Positions 9,101 to 19,071 are shown, counted from the first letter of the stretch. The stretch: 64,000 bases of DNA from JBBQYD01 sp942493075 (GCA_942493075.1 OW818681.1:2294001-2358000); one strand, 5' to 3'. Translations and numbers: made by a program. Notes: a model not told the origin generated them from the letters alone.

Positions 9101-12100
9101 CGGAACGCTGGTCCTTCTGGGCGTGAATACCTACGGGAACAACGGTGCCGTGGACACGGCACACAACGGCGGAACGTTAGTTCTGGGCAACGATCAAGCC
9201 ATTGGCAGCAGCCGGTTGAACTTCGGGGATGGCGCCATCATCCAGTCAGTGGACAGTTCCGCGCGGGTGATCACCAACAACCTCAACTTCGGCAGCGGTG
9301 CTAACGGCAACACGATCTTCGCCGGCACGGGCAATCTTAAGTTCACGGGCTCCGCCGCCAACGGCAGCTCCAAAGTCATGACGATCAACAACCCGGTCAC
9401 CGAGTTTAGCGGTGTGTTAAGTGGGGTGATGGCCCGGACGGTGGCTGGCACGGGCGTGCTGATTTTGAGCGGCGCCAACACCTACAGTTTGGGCACGACC
9501 ATCAATCCCGGCGCAACGTTGCAGTTGGGCAATGGTGAGGGAACGGGTTCACTGTCCGCCAGCGGTGCGATTGTCAACGACGGCACGCTGCGGTTCAACC
9601 GCTCCAACGCACTCGTCCAGGGCACACACTTCAGCAGCTTGCCCATCACTGGCAGCGGCTCGGTCGTTCAGGACGGCGAAGGTGCAACAACGCTCACTGC
9701 CGCCAACACGTATTCCGGGCCGACGCTCGTGAACAAGGGCTCATTGTTCGTCACTCCCGCCTATCAAGCCGGTGGCGATGTCATTGTTGCCAACAACGCC
9801 AGCTTCGGTGTTTCGGCCAGTTCCGTCACCAACAGTGCCGTGATTGGAACTCTAACCTTAGGAACTGGCGGCGCGACCACGCTCGACTTTTCCTATACGT
9901 TTGTAGGAAACCCAACCAACGCCGCTCTGGCCGCTGGCGTGGTCAACATTGCGGGCTCCAGCACGATCCGCATTGGCGGCGCCTTCGCTGTTGGGACATT
10001 CCCCGTGCTCAAGTACGGCAGTCTCAGCGGATCGTTCAATCCCACGGTCAGCGGTCCTCGCGGCGTCACAGCCACGCTCTCGGACGATGCGGCCAACAAG
10101 GTCATCTACGTGACGATAGCCTCTGTGGGTAGTGGCGTGGTATGGACCGGTACCAACAGCGTCTCGCCGAACCTTTGGGACCTGAATAACACTGTCAACT
10201 GGCTCATTGGTGGTACGCCTACGACGTACAACGAAACCGTGCCTCCAGGTGATGCGGTCACCTTCGACGACCTGGGCAGCGGGATGGTGCTCGTGAGCAA
10301 CCTGGTGAGCCCCGCCAGCATCACGCTGAATAACTCGGCGGTCGATTACACCTTCCAGGGCACGGGTGGCCAGCTTAACTCCGCCGCGGGCCTGACAAAG
10401 GTCGGCACGGGGGCAGTAACCCTGAATGTTCCGGGTATTTTCTCCGGCAACACGGTGCTTTCCAACGGCACGATCAGCCTCGGCGCCAATCAAACCTGGG
10501 CGAACTTGACTGGTGACAGCACCGTTTCAAGCTCTACTGGGACACCGACTGTTACCATCGATAGCAGTCTGAGCACCAGTTTCGCGGGCAGCTTTGTGGG
10601 CTCGCTGGGCTTGACCAAGACCGGGGTGGGACAACTCACTCTGCCTGGCAGCAACAGCATTTCCGGCAACCTGTTTGTGAAGACGGGCGGAGTCGTCCTG
10701 GACTCCGGCTATATTGGATTGACCACGTATGCCAGCATCGGCCAGAACGGGACCGATAACGGCACCTTGACGCTGAACGGAACGGCCACGATTGCGACAA
10801 CACATGATCTCAACGTCGGTGATGTCGGCTCGTCCGTCGGCAGCTTGAATATCGAGGACGATGCCAGCCTGACAGTGGCTGCATTCTACATTGGATCGGC
10901 CAACGCCTCCGGCTCAACGGCCAGCGGCACGGTCACCCAAACCGGTGGCACGGTCACCCAAGTCAGTACGGCCACTGGCGTGTTTACCATCGGAGGTCGC
11001 GTCGAGACCACCTCAGCCGGGGGCGCGGGGATTTATAATCTAAGTGGCGGCGTGCTGAATGCCACCACTGCCATCCGGCTTGGCGGCAGCGGTAACGGCA
11101 CATTCAACCAAAGCGGCGGCACGCTTAACTGCGGCGTTGATATCAACCTCGCCCGGTTCGCCGGGGCGTCGGGCACTTACAACTTGAACGGCGGCACCCT
11201 TCGCACGGCGCGCGTCACTTCCAGCACCGGCGCTAATGCCACCTTCAACCTGAACGGTGGTGTGCTCGTGGCCCGCGAGGACAACACCAGCCTCATCACC
11301 AACCTTTCGCTGGTCAACATCCGAGATGGCGGTGCCGTGATCGACACCGCCGGGTTTAATGTTGCTGTCGCCTCGGCGCTCCAACACAGCACCATCGGGG
11401 GAGACAGCCCTACGGATGGCGGCTTGACCAAACTGGGTGCGGGCACACTAACCTTGGCGGATACGTATTCGTCTTACACCGGCCCGACGGTTGTGGCCGC
11501 CGGCACGCTGAATGTCTCCCCTGCATCGGCCACGAGCCTGAATCAGTTGACGGTCAGTAATGCCACCCTCCGCCTGGCGGTCAGTGGTGGTGTGGCGTCA
11601 GTCAACGCAGCCAGCCTGAATCTGACCGGCACTTCGGCGTTGAATGTAAACTACGACCAGTTGCTCGGCGGGTCCGTCCCGGCGCTGAACATCAACGGCG
11701 CGCTCACCGTTTCAGGCACAACGACGATCAACGTCTATGGCTACGGTTGGACCGTCGGTTCGGTGACGCTTGTGGATTACACGGGCACCCCGCTGCCGGA
11801 CCTGAGCAACTTCGTGCTGGGCGCACTGCCCTATGGAATGACAGCTAGCCTGGCGAACAACACCGCGAACGCCTCCATTGATCTCGTGATCACGGCGGCC
11901 AGCGCGGTGAACTGGATTCCCCTCGTGGCCAATGATGGATTCGGCAACTCCAGCTTCAATAGCGGATTGAATTGGCAGGACTTCAATCCACCTACTATCA
12001 ACAACGGCTATTCTACTCGTGCGTTCGGTATGCGTTCTCCCGCAGATAACAACGCCTACACGTTCGGCGGCAGTATCCTGGCCATCGACGAGGGCGGACA

Positions 12101-13100
12101 AATCCTGCTCAAAGGCACCGGCGCCCAGGTTCTGACGATCGACAACCTGCTTATCAACGGTGGGATTGTGGTCTATGGAGTTTCGACCTTCGACAACTTA
12201 GTCGAAACCCTGGCGGGCGCAGTCACCCTCCAGTCTGGCCTGACCAGCACCATGGCAGTCAACGGCAGCGCAAATGCGTCTGAAACCTTGAATGTCATGA
12301 GCACAATCAGCGGTGGTGGTAACCTCCGCATTAACGGTATCGGAGGCAATCTTGGCACTGTGGTGCTGGCTGGAAACAATTCCTACTCCGGAACCACGAC
12401 CGTCTCCGCAGGCACCCTGGTGGTCAACGGCGCCAATGGCCCCTCTCCGGTGACAGTCAACTCCAGCGGCACATTGAGCGGCTCGGGTTCCCTTGGCACC
12501 GTGAACGTGCTGGCAGGCGGCACCTTGACTCCTGGCACGCCAGCCCGCGGGGCACTGACGGCCGCCCTCGGCACACTGACAGCCGGCCCGATCACCATTG
12601 GCGGCACGCTGGTCATGAAGCTTGATCCCAGTGCCGTCCCGAATAGCGACAAGCTCGTGGCATCAAGCGTGGTGGTCAGCTCCGGCGCGAGCCTCATAGT
12701 GACCAATCTGAGCGGGGCGACTTTGTCTGCGGGTAACACGTTCGCGCTGTTCAGTTCACCAGTGGCAGGTTCATTTGCCAGCATCACCCTGCCGCCGCTG
12801 TCTGGCTCAGATCTGGTCTGGACCAACAAGCTCGCCGTGGATGGCACTATTGCCGTCCTTAGCACTGCGACGGTCAATCCTAACCCAGGCACCGTGAATG
12901 TAGCCGTCGCCGACGGTAAACTGACCCTGACCTGGCCGGCTGATCGCACCGGTTGGACCTTGCAGGTGCAGACCAATTCCCTCGACATCGGGTTGGAAAA
13001 TAATTGGTTTGACGTGACTGATTCAACCACCACCAACTCCGTTACACTACCGATCGGGCCAGAGAATGGCGCGGTATTCTACCGGATGGTCTATCCGTAA
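6171..13100 (+). CDS. Giant secreted protein of autotransporter-associated beta-strand repeats
   Basis: A 2309-residue exported protein. The N-terminus has a basic stretch, then a hydrophobic core ending in an alanine-rich cleavage zone (LLAAATPLAALNAYAASSS, around residue 45). The body is low-complexity, rich in Gly, Thr, Asn and Ser, and built from repeats of the autotransporter-associated type: LTKxGxGTLxLSGANTYSGGTT followed by VxAGxLxLG. At least ten clear copies can be seen. Such repeats fold as a parallel beta-helix passenger. Verrucomicrobial cell-wall paralogues with N-terminal SWNTDAAGNWSDATKWS-like segments are common. The final 70 residues (LTLTWPADRTGWTLQVQTN to VFYRMVYP) are a small beta domain often seen at the end of secreted Verrucomicrobia proteins. 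No outer-membrane beta-barrel is visible, so it is probably not a true autotransporter. The long antisense frames are shadows of its biased composition. Confidence 0.93.
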   Translation: MNQSPHSQPRWLSILKLLKSSRLRSYSLLAAATPLAALNAYAASSSWNTDAAGNWSDATKWSDTIPTVAGDTANLTFNISAARTVTIDTTPRTLGILNLGDPTSGYFVFTLAANGGANLTFDNNGSGALVEKLTAENTALDLISTPIVLADNLTINSAVPSAGNGVNSIQISGVISESGVRTLTKNGPGRIYLNGANTFSGGTVLNAGEIQFNNVLAFGPGRLTVNGGSLAARTANRTLTNSMTVGGDFTFNSATAGGNSLTLTGDVDLGNATRTITVASTANPSAYMSGTISGGNPAVGLIKAGPSTFNISGANTFSGDTRIVAGGLQLSPSPGAPTGTSLALQNSTVDLDAADAGTLSFRGSVGTVAATLGGLKGSRNQTLLNSSSVAVTLTVGNNGQSTTYSGALSGAGGSLTKIGAGTLILSGANTYDGPTTITDGSLQLGDGAAGGSLHAVGNIQNDGNLTVNRNNVAVQGVDFGGGYITGTGSFTQAGSGTTILNLANSYGGTTTVNAGKLVVDSQQTSAGAVSVADGASLGITVTATAQWQPTALTLGTTTGCSLEFGNVANSGTTTAPLNPGSVTRNGTVTVDVKSISGVIAVGGSGYPLLGNVAGPVAGYTLGTQPPGVVGHLAISGTTLAFVVDAVSDIWNAATPGGNWDVLSTATWSGNAANNSPVNTFQNGDSVLFNDNVSGPQTVTVTSPVTPGQVNVDNTATEYSIVSSGANVIGGTIGLAKSGNGTLTLSGPNTYSGGTTLSAGQLNLNDGGTSSANSPIGTGSLTIVGGSLGNTGSGDVTLLSNNPQNWNGNFGYAGTGYNLNLGTGAVMPNGSRQINVSANTLTVGGVIAGGDISLTKTGDGALALSGANTFSGGMILAGGQLFLNNGGSSSENSAIGVGTLTIGAETTIDNTSGSDMTLLPNNPQVWNGNFTYAGATHSLNLGLGNVSLPASRTVTVNGNTLTVGGVISGAGGLTKAGSGTLVLLGVNTYGNNGAVDTAHNGGTLVLGNDQAIGSSRLNFGDGAIIQSVDSSARVITNNLNFGSGANGNTIFAGTGNLKFTGSAANGSSKVMTINNPVTEFSGVLSGVMARTVAGTGVLILSGANTYSLGTTINPGATLQLGNGEGTGSLSASGAIVNDGTLRFNRSNALVQGTHFSSLPITGSGSVVQDGEGATTLTAANTYSGPTLVNKGSLFVTPAYQAGGDVIVANNASFGVSASSVTNSAVIGTLTLGTGGATTLDFSYTFVGNPTNAALAAGVVNIAGSSTIRIGGAFAVGTFPVLKYGSLSGSFNPTVSGPRGVTATLSDDAANKVIYVTIASVGSGVVWTGTNSVSPNLWDLNNTVNWLIGGTPTTYNETVPPGDAVTFDDLGSGMVLVSNLVSPASITLNNSAVDYTFQGTGGQLNSAAGLTKVGTGAVTLNVPGIFSGNTVLSNGTISLGANQTWANLTGDSTVSSSTGTPTVTIDSSLSTSFAGSFVGSLGLTKTGVGQLTLPGSNSISGNLFVKTGGVVLDSGYIGLTTYASIGQNGTDNGTLTLNGTATIATTHDLNVGDVGSSVGSLNIEDDASLTVAAFYIGSANASGSTASGTVTQTGGTVTQVSTATGVFTIGGRVETTSAGGAGIYNLSGGVLNATTAIRLGGSGNGTFNQSGGTLNCGVDINLARFAGASGTYNLNGGTLRTARVTSSTGANATFNLNGGVLVAREDNTSLITNLSLVNIRDGGAVIDTAGFNVAVASALQHSTIGGDSPTDGGLTKLGAGTLTLADTYSSYTGPTVVAAGTLNVSPASATSLNQLTVSNATLRLAVSGGVASVNAASLNLTGTSALNVNYDQLLGGSVPALNINGALTVSGTTTINVYGYGWTVGSVTLVDYTGTPLPDLSNFVLGALPYGMTASLANNTANASIDLVITAASAVNWIPLVANDGFGNSSFNSGLNWQDFNPPTINNGYSTRAFGMRSPADNNAYTFGGSILAIDEGGQILLKGTGAQVLTIDNLLINGGIVVYGVSTFDNLVETLAGAVTLQSGLTSTMAVNGSANASETLNVMSTISGGGNLRINGIGGNLGTVVLAGNNSYSGTTTVSAGTLVVNGANGPSPVTVNSSGTLSGSGSLGTVNVLAGGTLTPGTPARGALTAALGTLTAGPITIGGTLVMKLDPSAVPNSDKLVASSVVVSSGASLIVTNLSGATLSAGNTFALFSSPVAGSFASITLPPLSGSDLVWTNKLAVDGTIAVLSTATVNPNPGTVNVAVADGKLTLTWPADRTGWTLQVQTNSLDIGLENNWFDVTDSTTTNSVTLPIGPENGAVFYRMVYP

Positions 13101-13124
13101 TTTGGGGATCGTGGGTGGGAACAA

Positions 13125-13198
13125 CCCCGCAGTCGATGGGACTGCGGGGGATATGAAGGGGATGCTGGTTTGTGGGACTGGCATCCCCTTCGCTTTTT
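13125..13198 (+). terminator. Tandem hairpin terminator after the repeat gene
   Basis: Two hairpins follow the stop codon. The first pairs CCCCGCAGTC (13125-13134) with GACTGCGGGG (13140-13149) around a 5-nt loop. The second pairs GAAGGGGATGC (13155-13165) with GCATCCCCTTC (13181-13191) and is followed by GCTTTTT. The second is a standard intrinsic terminator on the plus strand. Confidence 0.9.
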
Positions 13199-13626
13199 AA
13201 TGCCGCTGTTTATCCCAACCAGAATGGTTGCTAAATAGTAGTAAGATGGAGCGTTGAGCGAAGACTTTCGGTCAATTCGTCGATTGAAAGTGCACGCTGA
13301 AACGGGGTGCCAGAACCTTTTGAGGAGACCTGCCAAAACGGCGGGTTTGAACGGGCGGAAAGAGCTGTTTATGGGCAAAAACTTATTCACAATTCAGAGT
13401 CTCAGAAAGCCCCAAAAGCGTCGTGCGAAGACCCGCACAAAGAGGGATCTACGGTTTCTGTTTCCTCGTAAGTCTTTGCATTGCAGTCAACTCGGAATCT
13501 GATAACATCATCTTTGACTTGGAAAGTCTTTATGTCCATTAGTAGTGCTAGAGCTGTTTTGGAACACGATATGTTGTGGTTTTTCCCCTTTACTAAAACT
13601 GACCTGTTTGGTTGAGTGACCTCGCC
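13199..13626. other. Intergenic region upstream of smc
   Basis: About 430 bp without a confident gene. A basic 43-residue frame, 13371-13502 on the plus strand, begins MGKNLFTIQSLRKPQKRR and has a weak GGAAAG site before its ATG, but it matches nothing recognised and is not called. The smc promoter should lie in the AT-rich part after 13500. Confidence 0.4.
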
Positions 13627-16600
13627 ATGTATCTGAAGAGTCTAACGGTCTTGGGCTTCAAATCGTTTGCGGACAAAACGACGTTGAACTTCCAACCTGG
13701 GGTGACGGCCATCGTAGGCCCCAATGGGTGTGGTAAGTCCAACGTGTCGGACGCTATACGTTGGGTACTGGGGGAGCAATCGGCCAAAGCGCTGCGCGGC
13801 GGCGAAATGGCGGATGTCATCTTCAATGGCACCGATGGACGCAAACCTCTCGGCATGGCCGAGGTATCCTTGACCATCGGCGGGGTGGATGAAGAGCACC
13901 TGCGGGCGGCTGGGGTGGAAATCGCCTATAGCGAGGTCACCGTTACACGCCGGGTGTTTCGCGACGGAGGCAGCGAGTATTTCATCAATAAGACCAGTTG
14001 CCGCTTGCGGGACATCCAGCAGTTCTTCATGGGCACAGGCATTGGGCGCACGAGCTACAGCATCATGGCCCAGGGAAATATCACCCAGATCCTTTCCAGC
14101 AAACCCGAGGATCGCCGCCTCATTTTCGAAGAAGCCGCAGGGATCACCAAATTCAAGGCTCAGAAAAAGGAATCGCTGCGCAAGCTTGAGTACACTGAGC
14201 AGAACCTCCTCCGCGTTGCGGATTTGGTGCGAGAGGTAAAGCGCCAGATCGGCTCCCTCCAAAGGCAGGCAGGCAAGGCGCGCAGGTACAAACAGATTTC
14301 CGAAGAACTCCAGCATCTGGACACACAGCTCTCTCGTCATCAGTTCGATGTTCTACAGGCTGAAATTCGCGAGCGTGAAAGCGCCGCCGAGAAGTTGCGG
14401 GGCGAAATCGAAGCGAGCGCAGCCGAGGTGCTGCGTGGCGAAGACGAGATTACTCAGTTGCGTCAGCGGCTGTCTGAATTGGAGCACACGATTGCTGGAA
14501 TGCAGCAGCGGGGCCTTGAACTCAAGGGCGAGATCGAACGCCACGAGAGCCGCATTCATTTCAACCAGGAACGAGTCCGTGAAGTCTCCGCTCAGGATGA
14601 AAAGGCCTTGAGCGAAATCGCACAGGCTGATGAACGCAGCCAGGTAGCCCAACAGGAGTGGACAGTCATTGGCGAAAAACTGGAAGCTGCGGAAGCGAAC
14701 CTTGCCGGGCTGCGCGAAGCCGTGCAGCAAAAACAACTCGCAGTGCAGGAAATCGAGATGCAGTTGCGGAACCTGCAAGAGGCATTGCGACAGGCCCAGT
14801 CCAGCGCCTTCTCAGCCGCGCAGGATCTGAATCGCGCGAAGAATGAGCTCACGGCGTTGGACCTCCAAAAGCAGGGGAATATTGTCCGCTTGGAGAAACT
14901 TTCGGCTGAAAAGATTCAGCTCGAAGAGGAGCGCATGCGCCTCGAGGGGCGGCTTTCGGAATTTGCGGCCGACGTCGAGAGCCAAAAGCTGAATGTTCAA
15001 GTGCAGCGCGGCACCGTTGAGGAGCGTCAGAAACGCCTCAAGGAAATCCAGGAGGAACTCAATCGTGCAGGGCAGCAGCAGGATGTGCTCTTGCGCCAGC
15101 AGGCTGAGAAACGTTCCCGCTTGAACGTGCTCGAACAGTTGGAAGCCGGCCACGAAGGCTTTAGCGCAGGCTCGGTGGCGGCCTTGAAGCAATCGCAAGG
15201 CGTCCTCGGTTCATTGGCCGACAAGATCCGGGTGCCTGACCAGTTTATTACGGCGATTGAGACCGCTCTTGGACACCACCTGCAATTGGTGCTTACTGAG
15301 CAAAGTCAGGACGCGCGAGCGATCCTGAACGATCTTCAAATCAACCGCAAAGGGCGCGCTAGCATCGCTCCCATGCAGTTTGTCGGAGCAGGGGAGGCCA
15401 CGGCACCAATCGGGGAATGGACCGCGCCAGAACTCAATGGCGCCCCCTTGGAGGCGGTTGCAGCAGTTCAATGTGATCCTGCAGTGCGGCCGTTGATTCA
15501 ACGGCTACTGGGGCAGACCCGTCTTGTGAACGATTTGGACGCCGCCACTGCCGCATGGAATGAGACGAATGGCGGGTGCGATTTTGTTACGCTCACCGGT
15601 GAGTTCTTAAGCCGTCACGGTGTCTATACCGGGGGTGCATTGGCCGCATCGGGAAATGGCAAAGCGCCGGGCTCGATCCTGGGACGGAAGAACCAGATTC
15701 TCGAGCTGCAAACGGCATTGAGCCAGTTGCTGGAGCAGGTTGCGGAAGTGAGCCGCCGCAAAGGCCAATTGCAGAGCGAGCAGACCGAACTACAGGCCAG
15801 CCTGCAAGAGGCGCAAACCGAGCTGCGCGCTTCAGAGGTGGCCGTGGCCACCCATGAAGGTGAAGTGCGCGCTTTGCAGAACTCTGAGAGGTTGCTCAAT
15901 CAGAAGATCGAAACGGTTATTTACGAGATCGAGACCTTGGCCGGGCAGGAGAAGGAAGGTCTGGAGAAACGCGCTGCCTTGGCTGCGCGCGCTGCTGAGT
16001 TGGAGGTTCGGGAGCAGGAAATGCAGGCCAGCGTGGCGGAAAACGCGGCCCAGATGGAAACACTGCGCCTTCAGCGCGATACCGGGAATACCACGTTGAC
16101 CGAAAGCAAGGTGGCATTGGCGTCCGAGGAGCAGTTGCGGGGATCATTCATGCACCAGCATCGCTCGTTGGAACAGCGCATCCGCGAGTTGGGTCAGATC
16201 GTCGAACAGCGCAAGAGCGAGCTTTCTTCCTTTGCCAGTCGCAGGCAAACGGCCGAATCGGAGATTCAGCAATCTGCCGCGCGGATAGAGTCGCTCCAGC
16301 ATGATCGCGACCAGGTGAACACTCAGGTGGCCGAACTGCTCTCCCGGAAGCAAGGGGAAGAGCGCGAGATTCTCACGCGCGAGGAAGCGCTCAGGGATCG
16401 GCGCCGTGTGCTCAACGAACAGCAACAATCCCGCGGTAACCTGGAGATTGAACTGGCGCAAAAGAACATGGGTGTCCAGAACCTGCGCGAACGAGTTCAG
16501 CAGAAGTATCACCTGAACATCGAAGATGTGCAGAGCGAATGCATCACCATCTCCATGGCGGATGAAGGTCCTGCCAAGGTGCAAGTGATGACTCCCGACG

Positions 16601-17412
16601 AGATGGCTGCCGCCGGGGCCAGCACCGATTGGGCCGAAGTGACACGCCAGGTTGACACGCTGCAACAACGGATCGATGAGATGGGGCCTGTGAACCTCGT
16701 TGCGATCGAGGAGTATGAGGAAACCGAACAGCGTTACCAGTTCCTCAGCAAGCAGCACGATGACCTCGTGCAGGCAAAGATTCAGTTGCTGGAAGTCATC
16801 AACCGGATCAACGTTCAAACCAAGGACATGTTCCGCGAGACCTTCGAGCGAATCCGAGACAATTTCCGCAACATGTTCACCGAAGTGTTCGGTGGCGGCA
16901 AAGCCGATCTCGTGCTCATGGACGAGAACGATCTGCTGGAAAGCGGCATCGAAATCGTCGCACGTCCTCCCGGAAAACAGTTGCAGACCATCTCGCTGCT
17001 TTCTGGTGGCGAGCAAACCATGACAGCCGTCTCGCTGCTCTTCTCTATTTACCAGGTTAAGCCGAGCCCGTTCTGCGTGCTGGATGAGTTGGACGCCCCG
17101 TTGGACGAGTCGAACATCAACCGGTTTATTCGCGTGCTGCAACGTTTCCTGGTGCATTCGCAATTTATCATCATCACGCACAATAAGCGCACAATCGGCA
17201 TGGCCGACGTGCTCTACGGCGTGACGATGCAGGAACACGGTGTCAGCCGTATCGTCAGCGTGAAGTTCCACAAAGACATGGAAGCGCCCGCCGAACAGCA
17301 ATTGATACCGTCAGTCGCTGAAAGCCTGGCTGGAACGCCGCCCCCCAGTCTGGAAACGTCAATGGCATCGGCAGAACAGCCGGAATCGCCCGAGGTTTTT
17401 CTAGCCAAATAG
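13627..17412 (+). CDS. smc: Chromosome partition protein SMC
   Basis: A 1261-residue SMC ATPase, the core of the bacterial condensin that extrudes DNA loops from parS/ori and organises the nucleoid. The N-terminal head opens MYLKSLTVLGFKSFADKT and has Walker A GPNGCGKS at residues 31-38. Residues about 165-505 and 680-1030 are heptad-rich coiled coil. The hinge lies around 508-665 (GVLGSLADKIRVPDQFITAIE, GEFLSRHGVYTGG). The C-terminal head has the signature LLSGGEQTMTAVSLLF near 1124 and Walker B FCVLDELDAPLDESN near 1150. A short acidic/proline tail follows. A TTG at 13612 would add five residues. The ATG at 13627 is preferred because it gives the canonical MYLK start. This chromosomal SMC is distinct from the SMC-like protein at the left edge of the window. 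Confidence 0.98.
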   Translation: MYLKSLTVLGFKSFADKTTLNFQPGVTAIVGPNGCGKSNVSDAIRWVLGEQSAKALRGGEMADVIFNGTDGRKPLGMAEVSLTIGGVDEEHLRAAGVEIAYSEVTVTRRVFRDGGSEYFINKTSCRLRDIQQFFMGTGIGRTSYSIMAQGNITQILSSKPEDRRLIFEEAAGITKFKAQKKESLRKLEYTEQNLLRVADLVREVKRQIGSLQRQAGKARRYKQISEELQHLDTQLSRHQFDVLQAEIRERESAAEKLRGEIEASAAEVLRGEDEITQLRQRLSELEHTIAGMQQRGLELKGEIERHESRIHFNQERVREVSAQDEKALSEIAQADERSQVAQQEWTVIGEKLEAAEANLAGLREAVQQKQLAVQEIEMQLRNLQEALRQAQSSAFSAAQDLNRAKNELTALDLQKQGNIVRLEKLSAEKIQLEEERMRLEGRLSEFAADVESQKLNVQVQRGTVEERQKRLKEIQEELNRAGQQQDVLLRQQAEKRSRLNVLEQLEAGHEGFSAGSVAALKQSQGVLGSLADKIRVPDQFITAIETALGHHLQLVLTEQSQDARAILNDLQINRKGRASIAPMQFVGAGEATAPIGEWTAPELNGAPLEAVAAVQCDPAVRPLIQRLLGQTRLVNDLDAATAAWNETNGGCDFVTLTGEFLSRHGVYTGGALAASGNGKAPGSILGRKNQILELQTALSQLLEQVAEVSRRKGQLQSEQTELQASLQEAQTELRASEVAVATHEGEVRALQNSERLLNQKIETVIYEIETLAGQEKEGLEKRAALAARAAELEVREQEMQASVAENAAQMETLRLQRDTGNTTLTESKVALASEEQLRGSFMHQHRSLEQRIRELGQIVEQRKSELSSFASRRQTAESEIQQSAARIESLQHDRDQVNTQVAELLSRKQGEEREILTREEALRDRRRVLNEQQQSRGNLEIELAQKNMGVQNLRERVQQKYHLNIEDVQSECITISMADEGPAKVQVMTPDEMAAAGASTDWAEVTRQVDTLQQRIDEMGPVNLVAIEEYEETEQRYQFLSKQHDDLVQAKIQLLEVINRINVQTKDMFRETFERIRDNFRNMFTEVFGGGKADLVLMDENDLLESGIEIVARPPGKQLQTISLLSGGEQTMTAVSLLFSIYQVKPSPFCVLDELDAPLDESNINRFIRVLQRFLVHSQFIIITHNKRTIGMADVLYGVTMQEHGVSRIVSVKFHKDMEAPAEQQLIPSVAESLAGTPPPSLETSMASAEQPESPEVFLAK

Positions 17413-17532
17413 AATCGCGCGTGCCTTCTGCGGCACGCCTCAGTTATAGGAAGCCGGCAGTTCATTGATTCATGGACTGCCTGTTTCCGATTTGAGTTGC
17501 CCGGCAGGAGGGAAGGCGGTTACTGTCTTGAC

Positions 17533-19053
17533 ATGACATTTCGCCGCCGTTGTCTGTTGCTCATCCTGCCTTTGATCGGCTGCCTGGCTCTTTTCTTGTT
17601 TCTGGTGTTTGAAAGGGTTCGCGGAAAAGCCGAACTCGCCAGAAGCCGCCAGGAACTCGCGGCAAAAGGCTACAAATTGACGGCCTCTGATCTGGCTAAT
17701 CGCCCCGTTCAGGGGCCGAATGGCGCAGAGTTCCTTAGATCTGCTAGGTTTGACGCTGAGGGAGGAAATTCTTATGTCTTTCCCGGATGTCGAACCCTAA
17801 CGGAATCAGGGAACGCGATCGCCTGTTTTCGGCGGTCCGAGTGGAAAGAAGGAACTGAGACTTTCACCTGGACGAATGTCGCACAGACTTTGCAGAGCGA
17901 TGCAGCCGCGCTTGAGAAAGTGCGCGATACGCTCACGAATCGCGTTTTCGATAACCAGATGGATTATAGCGCGGGACTGAAAATTGACCTATCGCATTTA
18001 GCCGCCTGCAAACTTCCTGCGAGGAATTTGGGGGCTTCAGCACAGCTTTCATTGCACCGGGGGCAGACTCCTGAAGCAACAAAGGATCTGGTGGCCATGG
18101 TTCGGCTGCTGCGAATGGTAGAATCTGACAAGCTCTTCATCAGCGAGCTCGTTCGGATAGCAATTGCCGCGATGGCGAGTGCTTATACCTGGGAGGCATT
18201 GCAGGCCGAACCGTGGCAGGATAAGGATTTGGCTGAGCTGGCGAATGCGTGGACTGAACCAGGGTTCATTGCCAACATGGAGAGCAGTATTGAGGGAGAG
18301 ATACTGCTGGTGGATTCGGCTTTCAAGATTCTCAGACAATCGAATGACGCTGCGGCGGAATACCTTTATTGGGATAAAGACATAGCTGCGATTGACAGTG
18401 ACTCGTCTGAGAAAGGATTGGGTTTGCCGATCCTTTATCGGTCGGCAGCCAAAATGTTGCGGAAGCAGGTTCTTTGCCGGATCTGGCGGTTTGCCTGGTT
18501 GGATCACGCCGAAGCTTGGGATCTGCACAATTTCAAGAGGCTTGGGGAGATTATGCAGCAGGCCAAGCTGCACCGCAACATGTCTGAGTTAGAGGCTGAC
18601 ACGGCTTCATTGCTGCGGGAAGCTGAGCCCAAAAGCGCTTACGGCCGCTTGCGAATAATGAGAGACAGCGACCTGGCCATTAGTGCCAATAGTGTGACCA
18701 AAGCCATGCGCAGCGAAACCGATCAGGAGATGGTTCTGACAGCGATAGCATTGAAGCGATACTACCTGCGGAACCACCAGTATCCCGAGTCGCTCGCTGC
18801 CCTCGTGCCCGAGCTTTTGCCAGCGATGCCCATCGATTACATGGATGGAAAGCCATTGAAATACAAGCGGGATCACGATGGCGCATTCACGCTCTATTCA
18901 AGCGGATCCGACAAGGCCGACGATGGTGGAGACAGTTCTGTTGTGCAGAACCGCTCCTCAGGACCAATGTGGAACCGCTTGGATGCAGTTTGGCCTAAGG
19001 AGGCGAGCTCGGAAGAGGCGCTGATGCATGATAAATCTCTGCGGCAAGAGTAG
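17533..19053 (+). CDS. Membrane-anchored hypothetical protein with C-terminal pilin-like tail motif
   Basis: No named function. From the ATG at 17533 the protein has 506 residues: a basic N-terminus, one hydrophobic segment (CLLLILPLIGCLALFLFLVF, about residues 6-26), and a long helical soluble part. A GAGG-rich site (AGGAGGGAAGG) lies 15-25 bp upstream, and a TTG at 17497 would add 12 residues. Near the C-terminus is KRYYLRNHQYPESLAALVPELLP, MPIDYMDGKPLKY, then FTLYSSGSDKADDGGD. This is a motif widespread in Planctomycetes and Verrucomicrobia proteins that resembles the C-terminal part of type II secretion pseudopilins. It is probably anchored in the inner membrane facing the periplasm. Its role is unknown. 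Confidence 0.75.
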   Translation: MTFRRRCLLLILPLIGCLALFLFLVFERVRGKAELARSRQELAAKGYKLTASDLANRPVQGPNGAEFLRSARFDAEGGNSYVFPGCRTLTESGNAIACFRRSEWKEGTETFTWTNVAQTLQSDAAALEKVRDTLTNRVFDNQMDYSAGLKIDLSHLAACKLPARNLGASAQLSLHRGQTPEATKDLVAMVRLLRMVESDKLFISELVRIAIAAMASAYTWEALQAEPWQDKDLAELANAWTEPGFIANMESSIEGEILLVDSAFKILRQSNDAAAEYLYWDKDIAAIDSDSSEKGLGLPILYRSAAKMLRKQVLCRIWRFAWLDHAEAWDLHNFKRLGEIMQQAKLHRNMSELEADTASLLREAEPKSAYGRLRIMRDSDLAISANSVTKAMRSETDQEMVLTAIALKRYYLRNHQYPESLAALVPELLPAMPIDYMDGKPLKYKRDHDGAFTLYSSGSDKADDGGDSSVVQNRSSGPMWNRLDAVWPKEASSEEALMHDKSLRQE

Positions 19054-19071
19054 AGCACTGGAAGCCAAACG

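Noticed and set aside
6485..13036. Many long antisense frames (up to 318 residues) opposite the giant repeat gene
   Set aside because: They are proline-, valine- or arginine-rich shadows of the GC-biased repeats and have no signal, family or ribosome site.
13254..13502. An 82-codon frame upstream of smc
   Set aside because: Unusual composition, no conserved motif and only a weak ribosome site.
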